Both the position numbers and the translations under genes were made by a program. Source: Chryseobacterium formosense (GTDB taxonomy: Bacteria; Bacteroidota; Bacteroidia; Flavobacteriales; Weeksellaceae). Taken from it: a DNA stretch of 64,000 nucleotides. The DNA lies in assembly GCF_900116415.1 (NCBI RefSeq), contig NZ_FPAP01000002.1, positions 1,112,891 to 1,176,890 on the forward strand, in the 5' to 3' direction. Below are positions 34,981-45,300 of this stretch, in pieces. Below the pieces are notes generated by a model that had not been told where the DNA came from, searched no databases, and saw only the letters and a program-made list of their open reading frames with translations. Positions within the stretch are counted from its first letter, which is position 1; each line of letters opens with the position of its first letter.

Positions 34981-37900
34981 AATCTAAATCCAGAAAGTTT
35001 GGTATTCCATCGGTATCGGTATCCTGACATGCATTGATTACAATATCTCCAAGAGAAAAATCGTCAGAATCGGCAGGTCCTGCAATAAAATCAATTTTTA
35101 AATCTCCTGAAGAAGGTACACCATAAGGTAAATCAATCACCCAATTATTATAAACCGTACCCACTGCAATAGTTGCTAATGAACCTGACGCTCCGTTGCT
35201 ATATGTAAGTGTAGATGTAGTATTAACCCCATTAGCTGTTGCAATTCTCATATATTCAACTCCTGCATAAGACAAAATCAATGTAGATGAGTTTGCTAAG
35301 CTGGTGCCATTATTGGCTGCAAATTTAGAGATCAATACCTGAGGTCTGTCATAATGATAAAGATTTGTTATTGATTGTGTAAGAGATTGTGTTTCACCAT
35401 CTCTTTGGAAACGGATACCATTACCAAAAGCAAAAGGAGCTGTTATATTATCCCAGAATATCTGGTTTCCTGCACCTACTGCGGTAGAAGCAAAAACCCA
35501 ATCAGGATTTGCTGTCGCAAATTGAGCAGGCGTCAAAAATCCTGGTGTAGTTGGTAAGGTTGTGAAATTTCCTCTTTCAATAATATTTGCAGATCCGCAT
35601 TCATCGGTATCTAAAATACCATCATTATCATCATCCAAATCACAGTTGTCTGCAATACCATCTCCGTCTGAATCGGTTCCTGAACAAGCAATTCCTTCAG
35701 CAAAAGTAATATATCTTGCAGTAGGGTTGCTGTCAAAGTTATAATTAAATACCCATTTTCCAGATGTAAAAGTTCCTGTTACCGGAGATACATTGGTTGT
35801 AAAAGCATCATCATCTGCCACGAGCATATAAACCGTATTTCCGGCTGTAAATGTGCTTCCGTAAGCTGATAAATCAGACTCAAAATAAAGAGATCCTGTT
35901 GTATTGGTACGTTGAGATAACCATATTCTTTGGATTCTGTGCAAAGTATTTGCTCCTACTGTAACGTCGATAAGCGGAGTTAAGGTATTGTTGTTATCTC
36001 CCAATAGGATGTAGCTTTCGTCTACAGGCAATGCTGTTCTTGCAGGAGCAAGATTACTCGATACAAAATCATTGTCTTTCGCAATAGTAAGAATAGTACC
36101 AGCGTTGACACTTTTCGATACTTTTTGATCAAAACCTCCGATATCAGCTCTTGCAATACCAAAAATATTGTTATTATAAGCAGTATTAAGAGTTCCACTC
36201 CATACAATTGAAGTAGGAGAGGCTGTAGAACCAAGGTAATGTTGATTAGCAACTTGTCCTAATGTAATACCGTATTTAATTGCCATGTAAGAATCTACTC
36301 TTCTACGTTCTTCTGCAGATAAATTACCTGCACCATAGATAATAGTTTCTCCTAAATGACCAATAAATCCTCTGTTATCACTACCATTACCACCAAATTG
36401 AGAATCTCCGAAAAGATGTCCTCCATTTAAATTTCTAACACCAGTACCACCATGATTAGTAGTTGCAAAATTAGCACTTCCGTTTAATGCTTTTGTAGTT
36501 GTATTAGCAGTAAATGTATTATACATGATACTTGGAATGGTTGTTGAGAATGCTCCTGCTGCTGTAAATAAACCAGTATCAGTATTTCCGCCTGTATTGG
36601 AAAGCCTTTCCATAGCGTTATCTATTTGGATACCCAGACCATCCCATCGGCGTATACCTCCTGTTAGAAATGCATTGTCTACTAATGATCTGAAAATACT
36701 AGAGAAAGCTCCTCCGCTCGTCATTCCTTCCTTAGTGAATGTGAAAACATCGTATGAATCTGCAGAAAATGTTCTTACAGAAACAGTACCAAGTGTTTGA
36801 GTTCCTGCTGTAAAGTTAACTCCCGGGTTGAAGTTGAAGTAATTTGCAGCTCCATCAACATATTTTGGAAAAGCATTAGTTCCCATTTGGCCAATTACAT
36901 TCCCTGAAAAATAATCAGTCCAAGTGGTTACATCAGTTCCTACACCTGTATTGGCAGCATTTTTATCTGCTCTGTACCAATAGCTTAATGAATTAACTAC
37001 ACCACCTGGTGCACGCCCGAATCCTGCAAATGTGAAGAATTCACCATTACCTAAAGTAACTGTTGCAGTATTGTAAATAACACCGTTTATAGTAACTTCA
37101 GTAGCCATAGGTGTAAAAGCATCTGTGGTATCAAAAGTTTCATTATTTGATTGTACTAAGTACAAATTCTGAACGCCTTTTGGCCAAGCTACTGTTACCT
37201 GACTAGATGGCAAAGTATTCTGAACTTTCCAGATCGATTCAAATCTAAAGTTAGTTGGTCCGTTTGTAGTTCCTGTATACGCTAAAGAAGTACTCAATCC
37301 CTGTCTCAATCCATTGTCTCCAACAATTAAATATTGTCCTGCAGCTAAACTGTTAGTATTTGCAGCATTGGTATCTGCTAAAGAAGTACCAGCTCCAATA
37401 ATCATTTTTTGATTTGCATTAACACTCTTTGATTGCTTTTGGTGCAATGCTGAAAGTTGGTCATAGGCGATTCCAAAAATATTATTATTATATGCTGAGT
37501 TGGCTGCACCATCCCATACAATTCCGGCGTCTGATGCTAAATAGTTATCTGTAGCAACACGTTCTAATGTAATACCATATTTTATAGCCATATAAGAATC
37601 AATTCGACGACGTTCTTGAGCCGTTAAATTCCCTTCACCATAGATGATGGTTTCCCCTATATTTCCAATAAAACCGCGGTTGTCACTGCCATTACCACCA
37701 AACTGAGAATCTCCGAAAAGATGTCCTCCATTAAGGTTTCGTATACCTGTTCCTCCATGGGTAGTTGTCGCAAAATTAACATCACCATTCAAAGCTCTGG
37801 TAGTTGAATTAGCAGTAAATGTATTATACATTATACTTGGAATGGTTGTTGAGAATGCTCCTGCTGGTGTAAATAAGCCGGTATCAGTATTTCCGCCTGT

Positions 37901-39649
37901 ATTGGAAAGTCTTTCCATAGCGTTATCTATTTGAATACCCAGGCCATCCCATCGGCGTATGCCTCCTGTTAGAAAAGCATTATCAACCAAAGATCTGAAG
38001 ATACTAGAAAAAGATCCTCCACTGGTCATGCCTTCCTTAGTGAATGTGAAAACATCATATGAGTCTGCTGAAAATGTTCTTACATTCACGTTTCCTAATG
38101 TTTGAGTACCTGCTGTAAAGTTAATTCCCGGATTGAAATTAAAGTAATCTGTCGACCCTGGATTAAATTTAGGTAAAGCATTGGTTCCCATCTGTGCAAC
38201 CACAGCTCCTGAGAAGAAATCTGTCCACGTTGTTACATCAGTACCTGTTCCTGTATTGGCTGCATTTATATCTGCACGGTACCAGTATGATAAATTATTT
38301 ACCACCCCTCCCGGTGCATTTGCAAACCCGGCAAATGTAAAGAATTGTCCATTATCTAAATTCACTGTTGCAGTATTGTAAACCACGCCATTCACTGTAA
38401 CTTCTGTAGTCATAGGAACATATGCATTTACCGTTGCAAAAGTCTGGTCAGAGGATTGTAGCAAATACATGTTCGCTATTCCTTTTGGCCAAGCAACAGT
38501 TACCTGTCCTGCAACGTTGGTGTTCTGTACTTTCCATACAGATTCAAAACGGTAATTGGTTGGTCCGTTAGGTCCGCCAGTGTACGCAAAAGGAACAGCT
38601 AGTCTTTGTTTTAAACCGTTATCTCCAACCATTAAAAACTGACCGTTTGTAAGAGCATTTGTATTTAAAGCGTTTGTATCAAATAAACCACTACCGTTTC
38701 CGATAATTAATTTTTGATTCGGATTCGTACTTGTTGATTGCTTTTGGTGTAACGCAGATGCATCATCTCTTACAATTCCGAAGATATTATTGTTGTATCC
38801 AGTGTTAGTGGTTCTGCTCCAAATAATAGCACTACTTGCAGTAAGATAATCTTCACCCAATGTAGAACCGTTTTTCATCGCAAGATAAGAGTTGACTCTT
38901 GATTGCTCATTAGCCGTTAAAAAACGGTTGTACCAGACAATTTCCATAATGTCTCCTGGAAAAGGTCCTCCGTGAGTCCAGCCAGATTGACCAATTCTTA
39001 GTCTTTTACCAACTAATTGGAATCTATTTCCTCCTGTAAATGTTGTTGTCTGATAGATTCCGTTTAACCCTAATCGTTTTTCGCCACCAGAAAATGCAGA
39101 TGTACCCCCGCCAATTCCTGAAGGATTATTGGTTGTCGCAGAAAAGATATTTATTGCTCCTGTTGTATAAGGAGTCGTAAAATCTGTATCTGTTGTAGTT
39201 CTTGAGAATTCATAATGGTTTGGTAATCCGGTGTTGGTAATCGATAATCCTGGCTCAGCAGAACTTGTATCGTCATCGATCCCTATAATACGTCCTTCGG
39301 TAGTTGCCGATGTAGGTCTTACTACTGAAAAGATCGAGTGATTTGCTTCAACTCCAACCCCTGTGCTTGAATGCAAAGTAGAGTTGTTGTCATTGTAAAA
39401 ATATTTTGAAGCAGTGTATCCTGTCGTATAAGGATGAAAATTATGTGCTCGATCAGCAGGAGAAAGAGCCCATCCGCCTACCGCAGGTATATCATTAGCA
39501 TTTGCGGAGTGATCTTTCCATGCAGTAGCGATATTTCCAGCGTCGTCCGATTTGACCCAGAAATCTGGTGCCGCAACTCCTCCTGGCGATTGGCCGAATA
39601 CGGAAAGCATGGGCAAAACCGTACATAGAGTTAAGAGAAATTTTTTCAT
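33665..39649 (-). CDS. Giant secreted surface protein A (LamG/DUF8202-like repeats, TSP3 repeats)
   Basis: 1994 residues from ATG 39649 (signal peptide MKKFLLTLCTVLPMLSVFG). Three modules of concanavalin-like/DUF8202 type follow at about 20-450, 455-890 and 890-1325; the second and third are 435 residues each and highly similar (SYWYRAD...YDVFTFTKEGMTS, YNNNIFGI..LHQKQS). Then thrombospondin type 3 calcium motifs (DSDGDGIADNCDLDDDNDGI), a jelly-roll-like region, more TSP3, and a C-terminal part with a GMMIYNTTVNCVQLY module and a Rossmann-like KYDMIVTGYN...GGVVFVLADG region reminiscent of GATase/DUF4350 folds. No recognisable T9SS C-terminal domain. Likely a surface adhesin-like protein. Confidence 0.8.
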   Translation of the reverse strand: MKKFLLTLCTVLPMLSVFGQSPGGVAAPDFWVKSDDAGNIATAWKDHSANANDIPAVGGWALSPADRAHNFHPYTTGYTASKYFYNDNNSTLHSSTGVGVEANHSIFSVVRPTSATTEGRIIGIDDDTSSAEPGLSITNTGLPNHYEFSRTTTDTDFTTPYTTGAINIFSATTNNPSGIGGGTSAFSGGEKRLGLNGIYQTTTFTGGNRFQLVGKRLRIGQSGWTHGGPFPGDIMEIVWYNRFLTANEQSRVNSYLAMKNGSTLGEDYLTASSAIIWSRTTNTGYNNNIFGIVRDDASALHQKQSTSTNPNQKLIIGNGSGLFDTNALNTNALTNGQFLMVGDNGLKQRLAVPFAYTGGPNGPTNYRFESVWKVQNTNVAGQVTVAWPKGIANMYLLQSSDQTFATVNAYVPMTTEVTVNGVVYNTATVNLDNGQFFTFAGFANAPGGVVNNLSYWYRADINAANTGTGTDVTTWTDFFSGAVVAQMGTNALPKFNPGSTDYFNFNPGINFTAGTQTLGNVNVRTFSADSYDVFTFTKEGMTSGGSFSSIFRSLVDNAFLTGGIRRWDGLGIQIDNAMERLSNTGGNTDTGLFTPAGAFSTTIPSIMYNTFTANSTTRALNGDVNFATTTHGGTGIRNLNGGHLFGDSQFGGNGSDNRGFIGNIGETIIYGEGNLTAQERRRIDSYMAIKYGITLERVATDNYLASDAGIVWDGAANSAYNNNIFGIAYDQLSALHQKQSKSVNANQKMIIGAGTSLADTNAANTNSLAAGQYLIVGDNGLRQGLSTSLAYTGTTNGPTNFRFESIWKVQNTLPSSQVTVAWPKGVQNLYLVQSNNETFDTTDAFTPMATEVTINGVIYNTATVTLGNGEFFTFAGFGRAPGGVVNSLSYWYRADKNAANTGVGTDVTTWTDYFSGNVIGQMGTNAFPKYVDGAANYFNFNPGVNFTAGTQTLGTVSVRTFSADSYDVFTFTKEGMTSGGAFSSIFRSLVDNAFLTGGIRRWDGLGIQIDNAMERLSNTGGNTDTGLFTAAGAFSTTIPSIMYNTFTANTTTKALNGSANFATTNHGGTGVRNLNGGHLFGDSQFGGNGSDNRGFIGHLGETIIYGAGNLSAEERRRVDSYMAIKYGITLGQVANQHYLGSTASPTSIVWSGTLNTAYNNNIFGIARADIGGFDQKVSKSVNAGTILTIAKDNDFVSSNLAPARTALPVDESYILLGDNNNTLTPLIDVTVGANTLHRIQRIWLSQRTNTTGSLYFESDLSAYGSTFTAGNTVYMLVADDDAFTTNVSPVTGTFTSGKWVFNYNFDSNPTARYITFAEGIACSGTDSDGDGIADNCDLDDDNDGILDTDECGSANIIERGNFTTLPTTPGFLTPAQFATANPDWVFASTAVGAGNQIFWDNITAPFAFGNGIRFQRDGETQSLTQSITNLYHYDRPQVLISKFAANNGTSLANSSTLILSYAGVEYMRIATANGVNTTSTLTYSNGASGSLATIAVGTVYNNWVIDLPYGVPSSGDLKIDFIAGPADSDDFSLGDIVINACQDTDTDGIPNFLDLDSDNDGCLDAIEGGDNVTSAQLVAAANGLGVGTGSSASNQNLCAGTGCVDAQGVPTVVNSGGAADITGDQGQGAGFSQTTLFNECDTTSGFDCIKPGVAGTPLPTKVGILTKSNPSTQWPQNVPNGHIVLDGAEKGFVITHMTTTERDALVPVEGMMIYNTTVNCVQLYRGTTPSVDSGRTGWNCLETACDGIPQRNVNIGYWGPSGYNFFSNHGTFRNQLQATTNYGPTGTFKGVSGWTWIDANTDVNATAATFTAAQMKAKYDMIVTGYNNMTAASAAKIKEYTDLGGVVFVLADGLQSAGNALNTAFGGTGNISNGSDAQAGGNAQARTLNNSISNGIFGTGGGATIIGTAGQAVPPVANIPAGSFITAYMNFPTVTSTTNAGVYITGASGRAIFVYDEGIYRAGAVGGTVIDTPQEIFIHNLMSYALQKVGFSAQ
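36225..38840. repeat. Tandem internal repeats of giant gene A (1305-bp unit)
   Basis: Two copies of a 1305-bp unit (435 codons), about 37530-38840 and 36225-37535, encode modules 2 and 3. For example the word GGAATGGTTGTTGAGAATGC occurs at 36534 and 37839. A more diverged first module lies upstream towards the start codon. Confidence 0.75.
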
Positions 39650-39701
39650 GGTTTCGTTGTTAATCATTTTTAGTTATTTTTTTCATACCAAATTTTTGGT
39701 A

Positions 39702-39929
39702 TCACGCATTAGAAACTGTCTTATTCTTCATGAGATTAAGGTTTCCAGAAAGCCCATTTGTATTATAAATGATGATTTCTTTTTCGACAATTGCTGCCCG
39801 ATTTTTTGTATCTGCAAATTCCAAGGATACCGAATGGTTTGTGATAGTCGGTTTCCCAATAGCAATTTGTGATTTTACAATACTTGTGAGTGTAAGTATT
39901 GCTACTAAGGGTATTACTCTTTGTTTCAT
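39702..39929 (-). pseudogene. Truncated third copy of the small IAIGK-type gene
   Basis: From ATG 39929 the frame encodes 75 residues: a signal peptide (MKQRVIPLVAILTLTSIVKS) and QIAIGKPTITNHSVSLEFAD, aligned with the start of the 171-residue proteins (QIAIGKTTMTNDSVLLEFG), then it departs and stops. The family's two repeat motifs are missing. It lies just upstream of giant A, where no giant partner precedes it, so it is probably a remnant of a third giant/small unit. A longer frame opening at 40265 exists but has no family support. Confidence 0.6.
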
Positions 39930-40410
39930 TTTCACTAAGGTTTTAATATTATGGATTAACGCAATGTTATCTGTTATTTTGAATTGCAAAATAGCATCTG
40001 AACTAAAAGCAATAATTCCTTCGATAAAAGCTATTGAAGGAGTTGGCATTTCATGATTTATTTTAAGGGGTAAATTTTTGCCAAATTGTATGTTTAAGTT
40101 TGTTAGAAATATATCTGCACTGCCGCAGTTTATGGCGGAAGCGCAGATGTTTTTTGTATCAGATAAAGCCTCAGTGGCATTTTTTGCAATGAGATTATTT
40201 AGATTATCTTTTTTTATAAGAATTTTCTTATAGAGATAAAATTTTATTTTTTGTAACCTTGGCATTTATGCTGTGTATTAAGTTGTTAGACCTTAACAAT
40301 AAATATTTTCTGTAATGATTATTAAGATCTAATTTTCTACCTTTTTTAATAAGACAGAAGAATAATTCTCTGTTATATAATGGTCTCCTCTTTCAAACAG
40401 AAAGTTTTTA
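39930..40410. other. 481-bp gap between the two giant/small units
   Basis: AT-rich DNA between the truncated small gene and small copy B. The minus frame stays open from 40265 to 39930 and could encode a 112-residue extension, but I recognise nothing in it and composition looks non-coding. Possibly decayed remains of a deleted surface gene. Confidence 0.4.
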
Positions 40411-40926
40411 TTACTTCCAGTAGTTCCAGTTAGCCCCGTCATATACAGCAAGCATAGAAGTTTGAGTATCATATACCATTGTACCTGCTACAGGACTTGG
40501 GATATTCAGGTTTGCCTCACTTACTTTCGGAAGTACGAGAGCTTTAATGGTAGATTCTAAAACCAAAACTCCCGGTTTGCTGCTTGTTGCAGCGCCCATC
40601 ACAACTCCGTTTATTCCCGGAATGGTATCTGCACCTGCATTGGCATAGGGATTTGCCGTTGCCTGACCTGCAGTTGAAAGATCCGTCCAGGTACCGTTTT
40701 GCATAACTCTTACCGATTTTGTGGTGTTGTCGAGCACAAAAGTTCCGTTTACCGCTCCGGGAGCTGTGTTTACAGCGGGAAGAATGATTCCTTTGGCTTC
40801 GCTTCCGAATTCAAGAAGCACGCTGTCATTGGTCATCGTGGTTTTTCCGATGGCAATCTGCGCTTTAGCATTGCCTGAAAAAAGGAATGCTGCGGGAATT
40901 ATTGCCAGTGTTATATATTTTTTCAT
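40411..40926 (-). CDS. Small secreted IAIGK-type surface-island protein, copy B
   Basis: 171 residues from ATG 40926, with signal peptide MKKYITLAIIPAAFLFSGNAKA. Almost identical to copy A at 33065-33580, differing at only a few residues (for example E-F-G-S-E for E-F-G-T-E). It has the same QIAIGKTTMTN start, two K-G-I-I-L-P / A-L-V-L-P-K motifs and the ending NWNYW. It lies 84 bp downstream of giant B, mirroring the A unit, so giant and small genes form a two-gene unit that was duplicated as a whole. Confidence 0.75.
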   Translation of the reverse strand: MKKYITLAIIPAAFLFSGNAKAQIAIGKTTMTNDSVLLEFGSEAKGIILPAVNTAPGAVNGTFVLDNTTKSVRVMQNGTWTDLSTAGQATANPYANAGADTIPGINGVVMGAATSSKPGVLVLESTIKALVLPKVSEANLNIPSPVAGTMVYDTQTSMLAVYDGANWNYWK

Positions 40927-42326
40927 GATTTTAAAAATTTGATATTTAATTATTAATACTTTCAAACCCGGCAATTCTTTATCAGTTTACCGGGCTGAAA
41001 GTTTAATTATTTACTGAGCACTGAAGCCTACTTTCTGCAGGGCATAAGACATTAAATTGTGAATGAATATCTCCTGAGTAGTATCTATCGCTGTACCTGC
41101 TACAGATCCCGCACGATAAATTCCTTCATCATACACGAATATTGCTCTACCTGATGCACCGGTGATGTAAACCCCTGCATTTGTTGTACTTGTTACGGTA
41201 GGGAAATTCATATATGCTGTGATAAAAGAACCTGCAGGAATATTGGCCACCGGTGGAACCGCCTGTCCGGCTGTTCCTATAATGGTTGCACCACCACCTG
41301 TACCGAATATTCCGTTACTGATGCTGTTATTTAATGTTCTTGCCTGTGCATTTCCTCCTGCCTGTGCGTCAGATCCATTACTGATGTTACCTGTACCTCC
41401 GAATGCAGTATTAAGCGCATTTCCTGCAGACTGTAATCCATCCGCCAAGACAAAAACAACACCTCCTAAATCTGTATATTCCTTGATTTTAGCAGCAGAA
41501 GCAGCGGTCATATTATTATAACCTGTTACGATCATATCGTATTTAGCCTTCATCTGTGCAGCGGTGAATGTAGCAGCAGTAGCATTTACATCGGTATTGG
41601 CATCAATCCAAGTCCATCCTGAAACACCTTTGAATGTTCCAGTAGGTCCATAGTTTGTAGTAGCCTGCAGCTGGTTTCTGAAAGTACCGTGATTACTGAA
41701 GAAATTATATCCGCTAGGTCCCCAATATCCGATGTTTACGTTTCTTTGCGGTATTCCGTCACAAGCAGTTTCCAGACAGTTCCAACCAGTTCTTCCTGAG
41801 TCTACAGAAGGGGTAGTTCCTCTGTAAAGCTGTACGCAGTTTACAGTGGTATTATAGATCATCATTCCTTCTACCGGAACAAGAGCATCTCTTTCGGTAG
41901 TTGTCATGTGCGTGATAACAAACCCTTTTTCGGCACCATCAAGAACGATGTGTCCGTTTGGTACATTCTGAGGCCATTGCGTTGATGGGTTAGATTTTGT
42001 AAGGATTCCTACTTTTGTCGGAAGAGGAGTTCCTGCCACTCCCGGTTTGATACAGTCAAAACCTGAAGTTGTATCACACTCATTAAACAAAGTAGTTTGA
42101 GAGAATCCTGCACCCTGTCCCTGATCACCAGTAATATCGGCAGCACCTCCTGAGTTTACAACTGTAGGTACTCCTTGAGCATCCACACATCCTGTACCTG
42201 CGCAAAGGTTTTGGTTAGAAGCAGAAGAGCCTGTTCCCACACCAAGTCCGTTTGCAGCAGCAACCAATTGTGCTGAAGTTACGTTATCACCTCCTTCGAT
42301 GGCATCTAAACATCCGTCGTTATCGG
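40411..42326. repeat. Duplicated block, copy B
   Basis: Partner of 33065-34980, offset 7346 bp with no indels. Near-identical core at about 41112-42316; divergence rises on both sides, the signature of recent gene conversion inside an older duplication. Confidence 0.85.
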
Positions 42327-45300
42327 AATCCAGGTCTAAAAAGTTTGGTATTCCATCGGTATCGGTATCCTGACATGCATTGATTACAATATCTCCAATA
42401 TAAAAATCGTCAGAATCGGCAGGTCCTGCCAAATAATCAATTTTTAAACTTCCTGTAGAAGGTACACCGTAAGGTAAATCAATTACCCAGTTGTTGTAAA
42501 TAGTACCCACTGCAACAGTTGCTAGTGATCCTGACGCTCCGTTGCTATATGTAAGTGTAGATATAGTATTAACCCCATTAGCTGTTGCAATTCTCATATA
42601 TTCTACGCCTGCATAAGACAAAATCAATGTTGATGAATTAGCTAATGGATTAGAGTTACTTGCGGCAAATCTTGAAATTACCACCTGAGGTTTTGCATAA
42701 TGATAAAGATTTGTTATTGATTGTGTAAGGGATTGTGTCACTGCATCACTTTGGAAACGGATACCATTACCAAAAGCAAAAGGTGATGTAGTATTACCCC
42801 AGAAAATTTGAGTGGCAGCTCCTGCACCTGTAGAAGCAAGAACCCAATCAGGATTTGCTGTCGCAAACTGAGCGGGAGTGAATGTACCAGGTGTAGCTGG
42901 TAAAGTTGTGAAATTTCCTCTTTTGATGATATTCGCAGAGCCGCCACATTCATCGGTATCTAAAATACCGTCATTATCTTTATCTAAGTCTAAGACATCT
43001 GCAATACCATCATTATCTGTATCAGTACATGCATTGGTAGCTGAAATCTGAGAATAGCCCACACCTTGCCCTTGATCACTTCCTATGTCAGCAGATCCGC
43101 CAGTATTTACTAAAACAGAAACTCCAAATGTATTAACGCCTCCATTCGCTGCAATATTGATACTTCCATCTGGATTAAGCTGTGTAGCTGTTACATTTTC
43201 GTCTCCTTCTACAGCATCTGGGCAACCATCATTGTCACTGTCAATGTCAAATATATTAGCAATCCCGTCGCCATCTGTATCTTGACAAGCAAAAACAGTA
43301 ACTGATCCCATACCTAAATCTCTTGTATGGTCAGGAGATATACCAGCTACAAATGTAAGAAGCAATTGTCCTGAAGTTGGGAGGCCTGCAGTAAAAGGAA
43401 GTTTGATGGTAAGATTGGTTTTAGCTGAAATCTGATCTGTTGAAGCTACCGAAGGTAATGTTGATATGCTTACTGTTGCACCGTTATTAGCTGTTACCAC
43501 AGGAGCAGCAGTTCCTGTAGAGCTTATTGTAGCGTATACTGTACCGGCATAAGAAACTGTGAATGTAAAGCCATTTTCTGTCTCAATACCTGGTGATCTG
43601 TACCAATATAGGTTATTCAGTGTTATTAATGCCGCAGGCATCATCCCGGTTAGGTTTTGAGATAGGGTTGTTGTTGTTGATTGGTCCCTTCTAAATTCCA
43701 AACCGTTTGAGTTTAAGTTTACTCTACCGGTTCCTGATGGCCAAATAGCAGAATAAGTACCACCTACCGTCCAGCCAGTAACGGTATTGGTATTTCCTCC
43801 TGTTGTCGGGAAAACTCCGTTCGAAACTCTGTTAGTAGATCCGCACTCATCGCTGTCTAAAATACCGTCATTATCATTATCTAAATCATATAGATCTGCA
43901 ATTCCATCATTATCAATATCATTACATTCATTTATTGATGATTGCTGAGCAAATCCTATACTTTGACCTGCAGCATTATCTATATCTGCAGCACCACCAA
44001 CATTAACTAAATTAGGAATTCCATTAGCATTAACTCCTCCTGTCGCTCCAGTGTTGATGCTTCCGTTAGGATTGAGTTGTGATGCAGTCACATTATCTCC
44101 ACCTTCTCTTGCATCAGGGCAGCCATCATTATCAGAGTCTAAATCCAGATAATCAGGAGTTCCATCATTATCGGTATCAAAATATACAGGAATTGAACAA
44201 GGATTATCAAACCCAATACTATTATTAGACCCAAATTCGCCTGTGGAACCAGTGAATCCGAAACGAACATTAGTTGTTCCCCCGAAAATAGTCGTTAATG
44301 AATTTGCACCAGTTGCCGGAAAAGTATAATTTGTTACAGCCATTCCATCAAAAGTATATGATAGATTACGTGTTGTCGCATTCCAAATCACATTCACCGT
44401 ATGCCATAATCCATCATTTACTGTTCCATCCCCCAACTGTCCGTCACCTGCTAACTTCGTCCATCCTGTTGTTGCTGTACCTGCTGTCATTCTTATGCTA
44501 CCATGATCAAATGACGGATCACAATTTCCTCCATTATTAAGATCATTATCACAACTATTCTCAAAGGTATCCAGTTCCAAAGCAATTCCGTTCGAAATAC
44601 CTCTGGCTCCTAAGCCTTGGCCTACAATTCCGGCTGCGGAGGTACCTAAAGGATCATTTTGAAAAACGATAGCTATACCATCTGCATCTGATAAAAGGAC
44701 TTTCATATTAATATTAAAACTTTGGGCAAAATCAATTTTACCGTAAGACCATGCTTGTCCTACCTGAGAAGCTCCGTTTGTTAATCTAAATTGGTTTGTA
44801 GGAGCAATTCCTGAAGAATTTGTAAGAGCAGTTGCATTGCCATTTGATTTAAATGTGGTATTTGGGTCACCATTAAAACCATTTTCCACACAGTTTGGTA
44901 TACCGTCATTATCTGCATCAAGATCACAAAAATTACTGATACCGTCTCCATCGGAGTCTAATCCGGCACTGCATGAACTTACATCGGTATCTGTTGCGCT
45001 ATTATTAGCTAAATTTGAATCAGTAGAAGTAACAGGTGAAGTTATTATTGCAGTATTGGTGAGATTACCAGTAAATGCAGCTGGAATATTTACTGTAACC
45101 GTATAAGTAACTGTACCATTAACAGGTAAAGAAACTAAATCATTAATAGCACCTGTCTGAGTACCTGTTACTGCTGTTATACTCCCTGCAGATGCAACTG
45201 CAGTATATGTCATGTTGGCATTTGGAATTCCTGCAGGTACACTATCTGTAACACTAGCATTCAAAACTCCGAAAGGACCGTTATTTCTTACAACAACTGT

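Noticed and set aside
39702..40265. A 187-codon frame extending the truncated small gene upstream
   Set aside because: The extra 112 codons have no signal peptide or family resemblance; the recognisable protein begins at 39929.
33065..42326. Long direct repeats as ends of a composite transposon
   Set aside because: The repeats are coding (small gene plus giant 3' end) with no transposase; duplication and gene conversion explain them.
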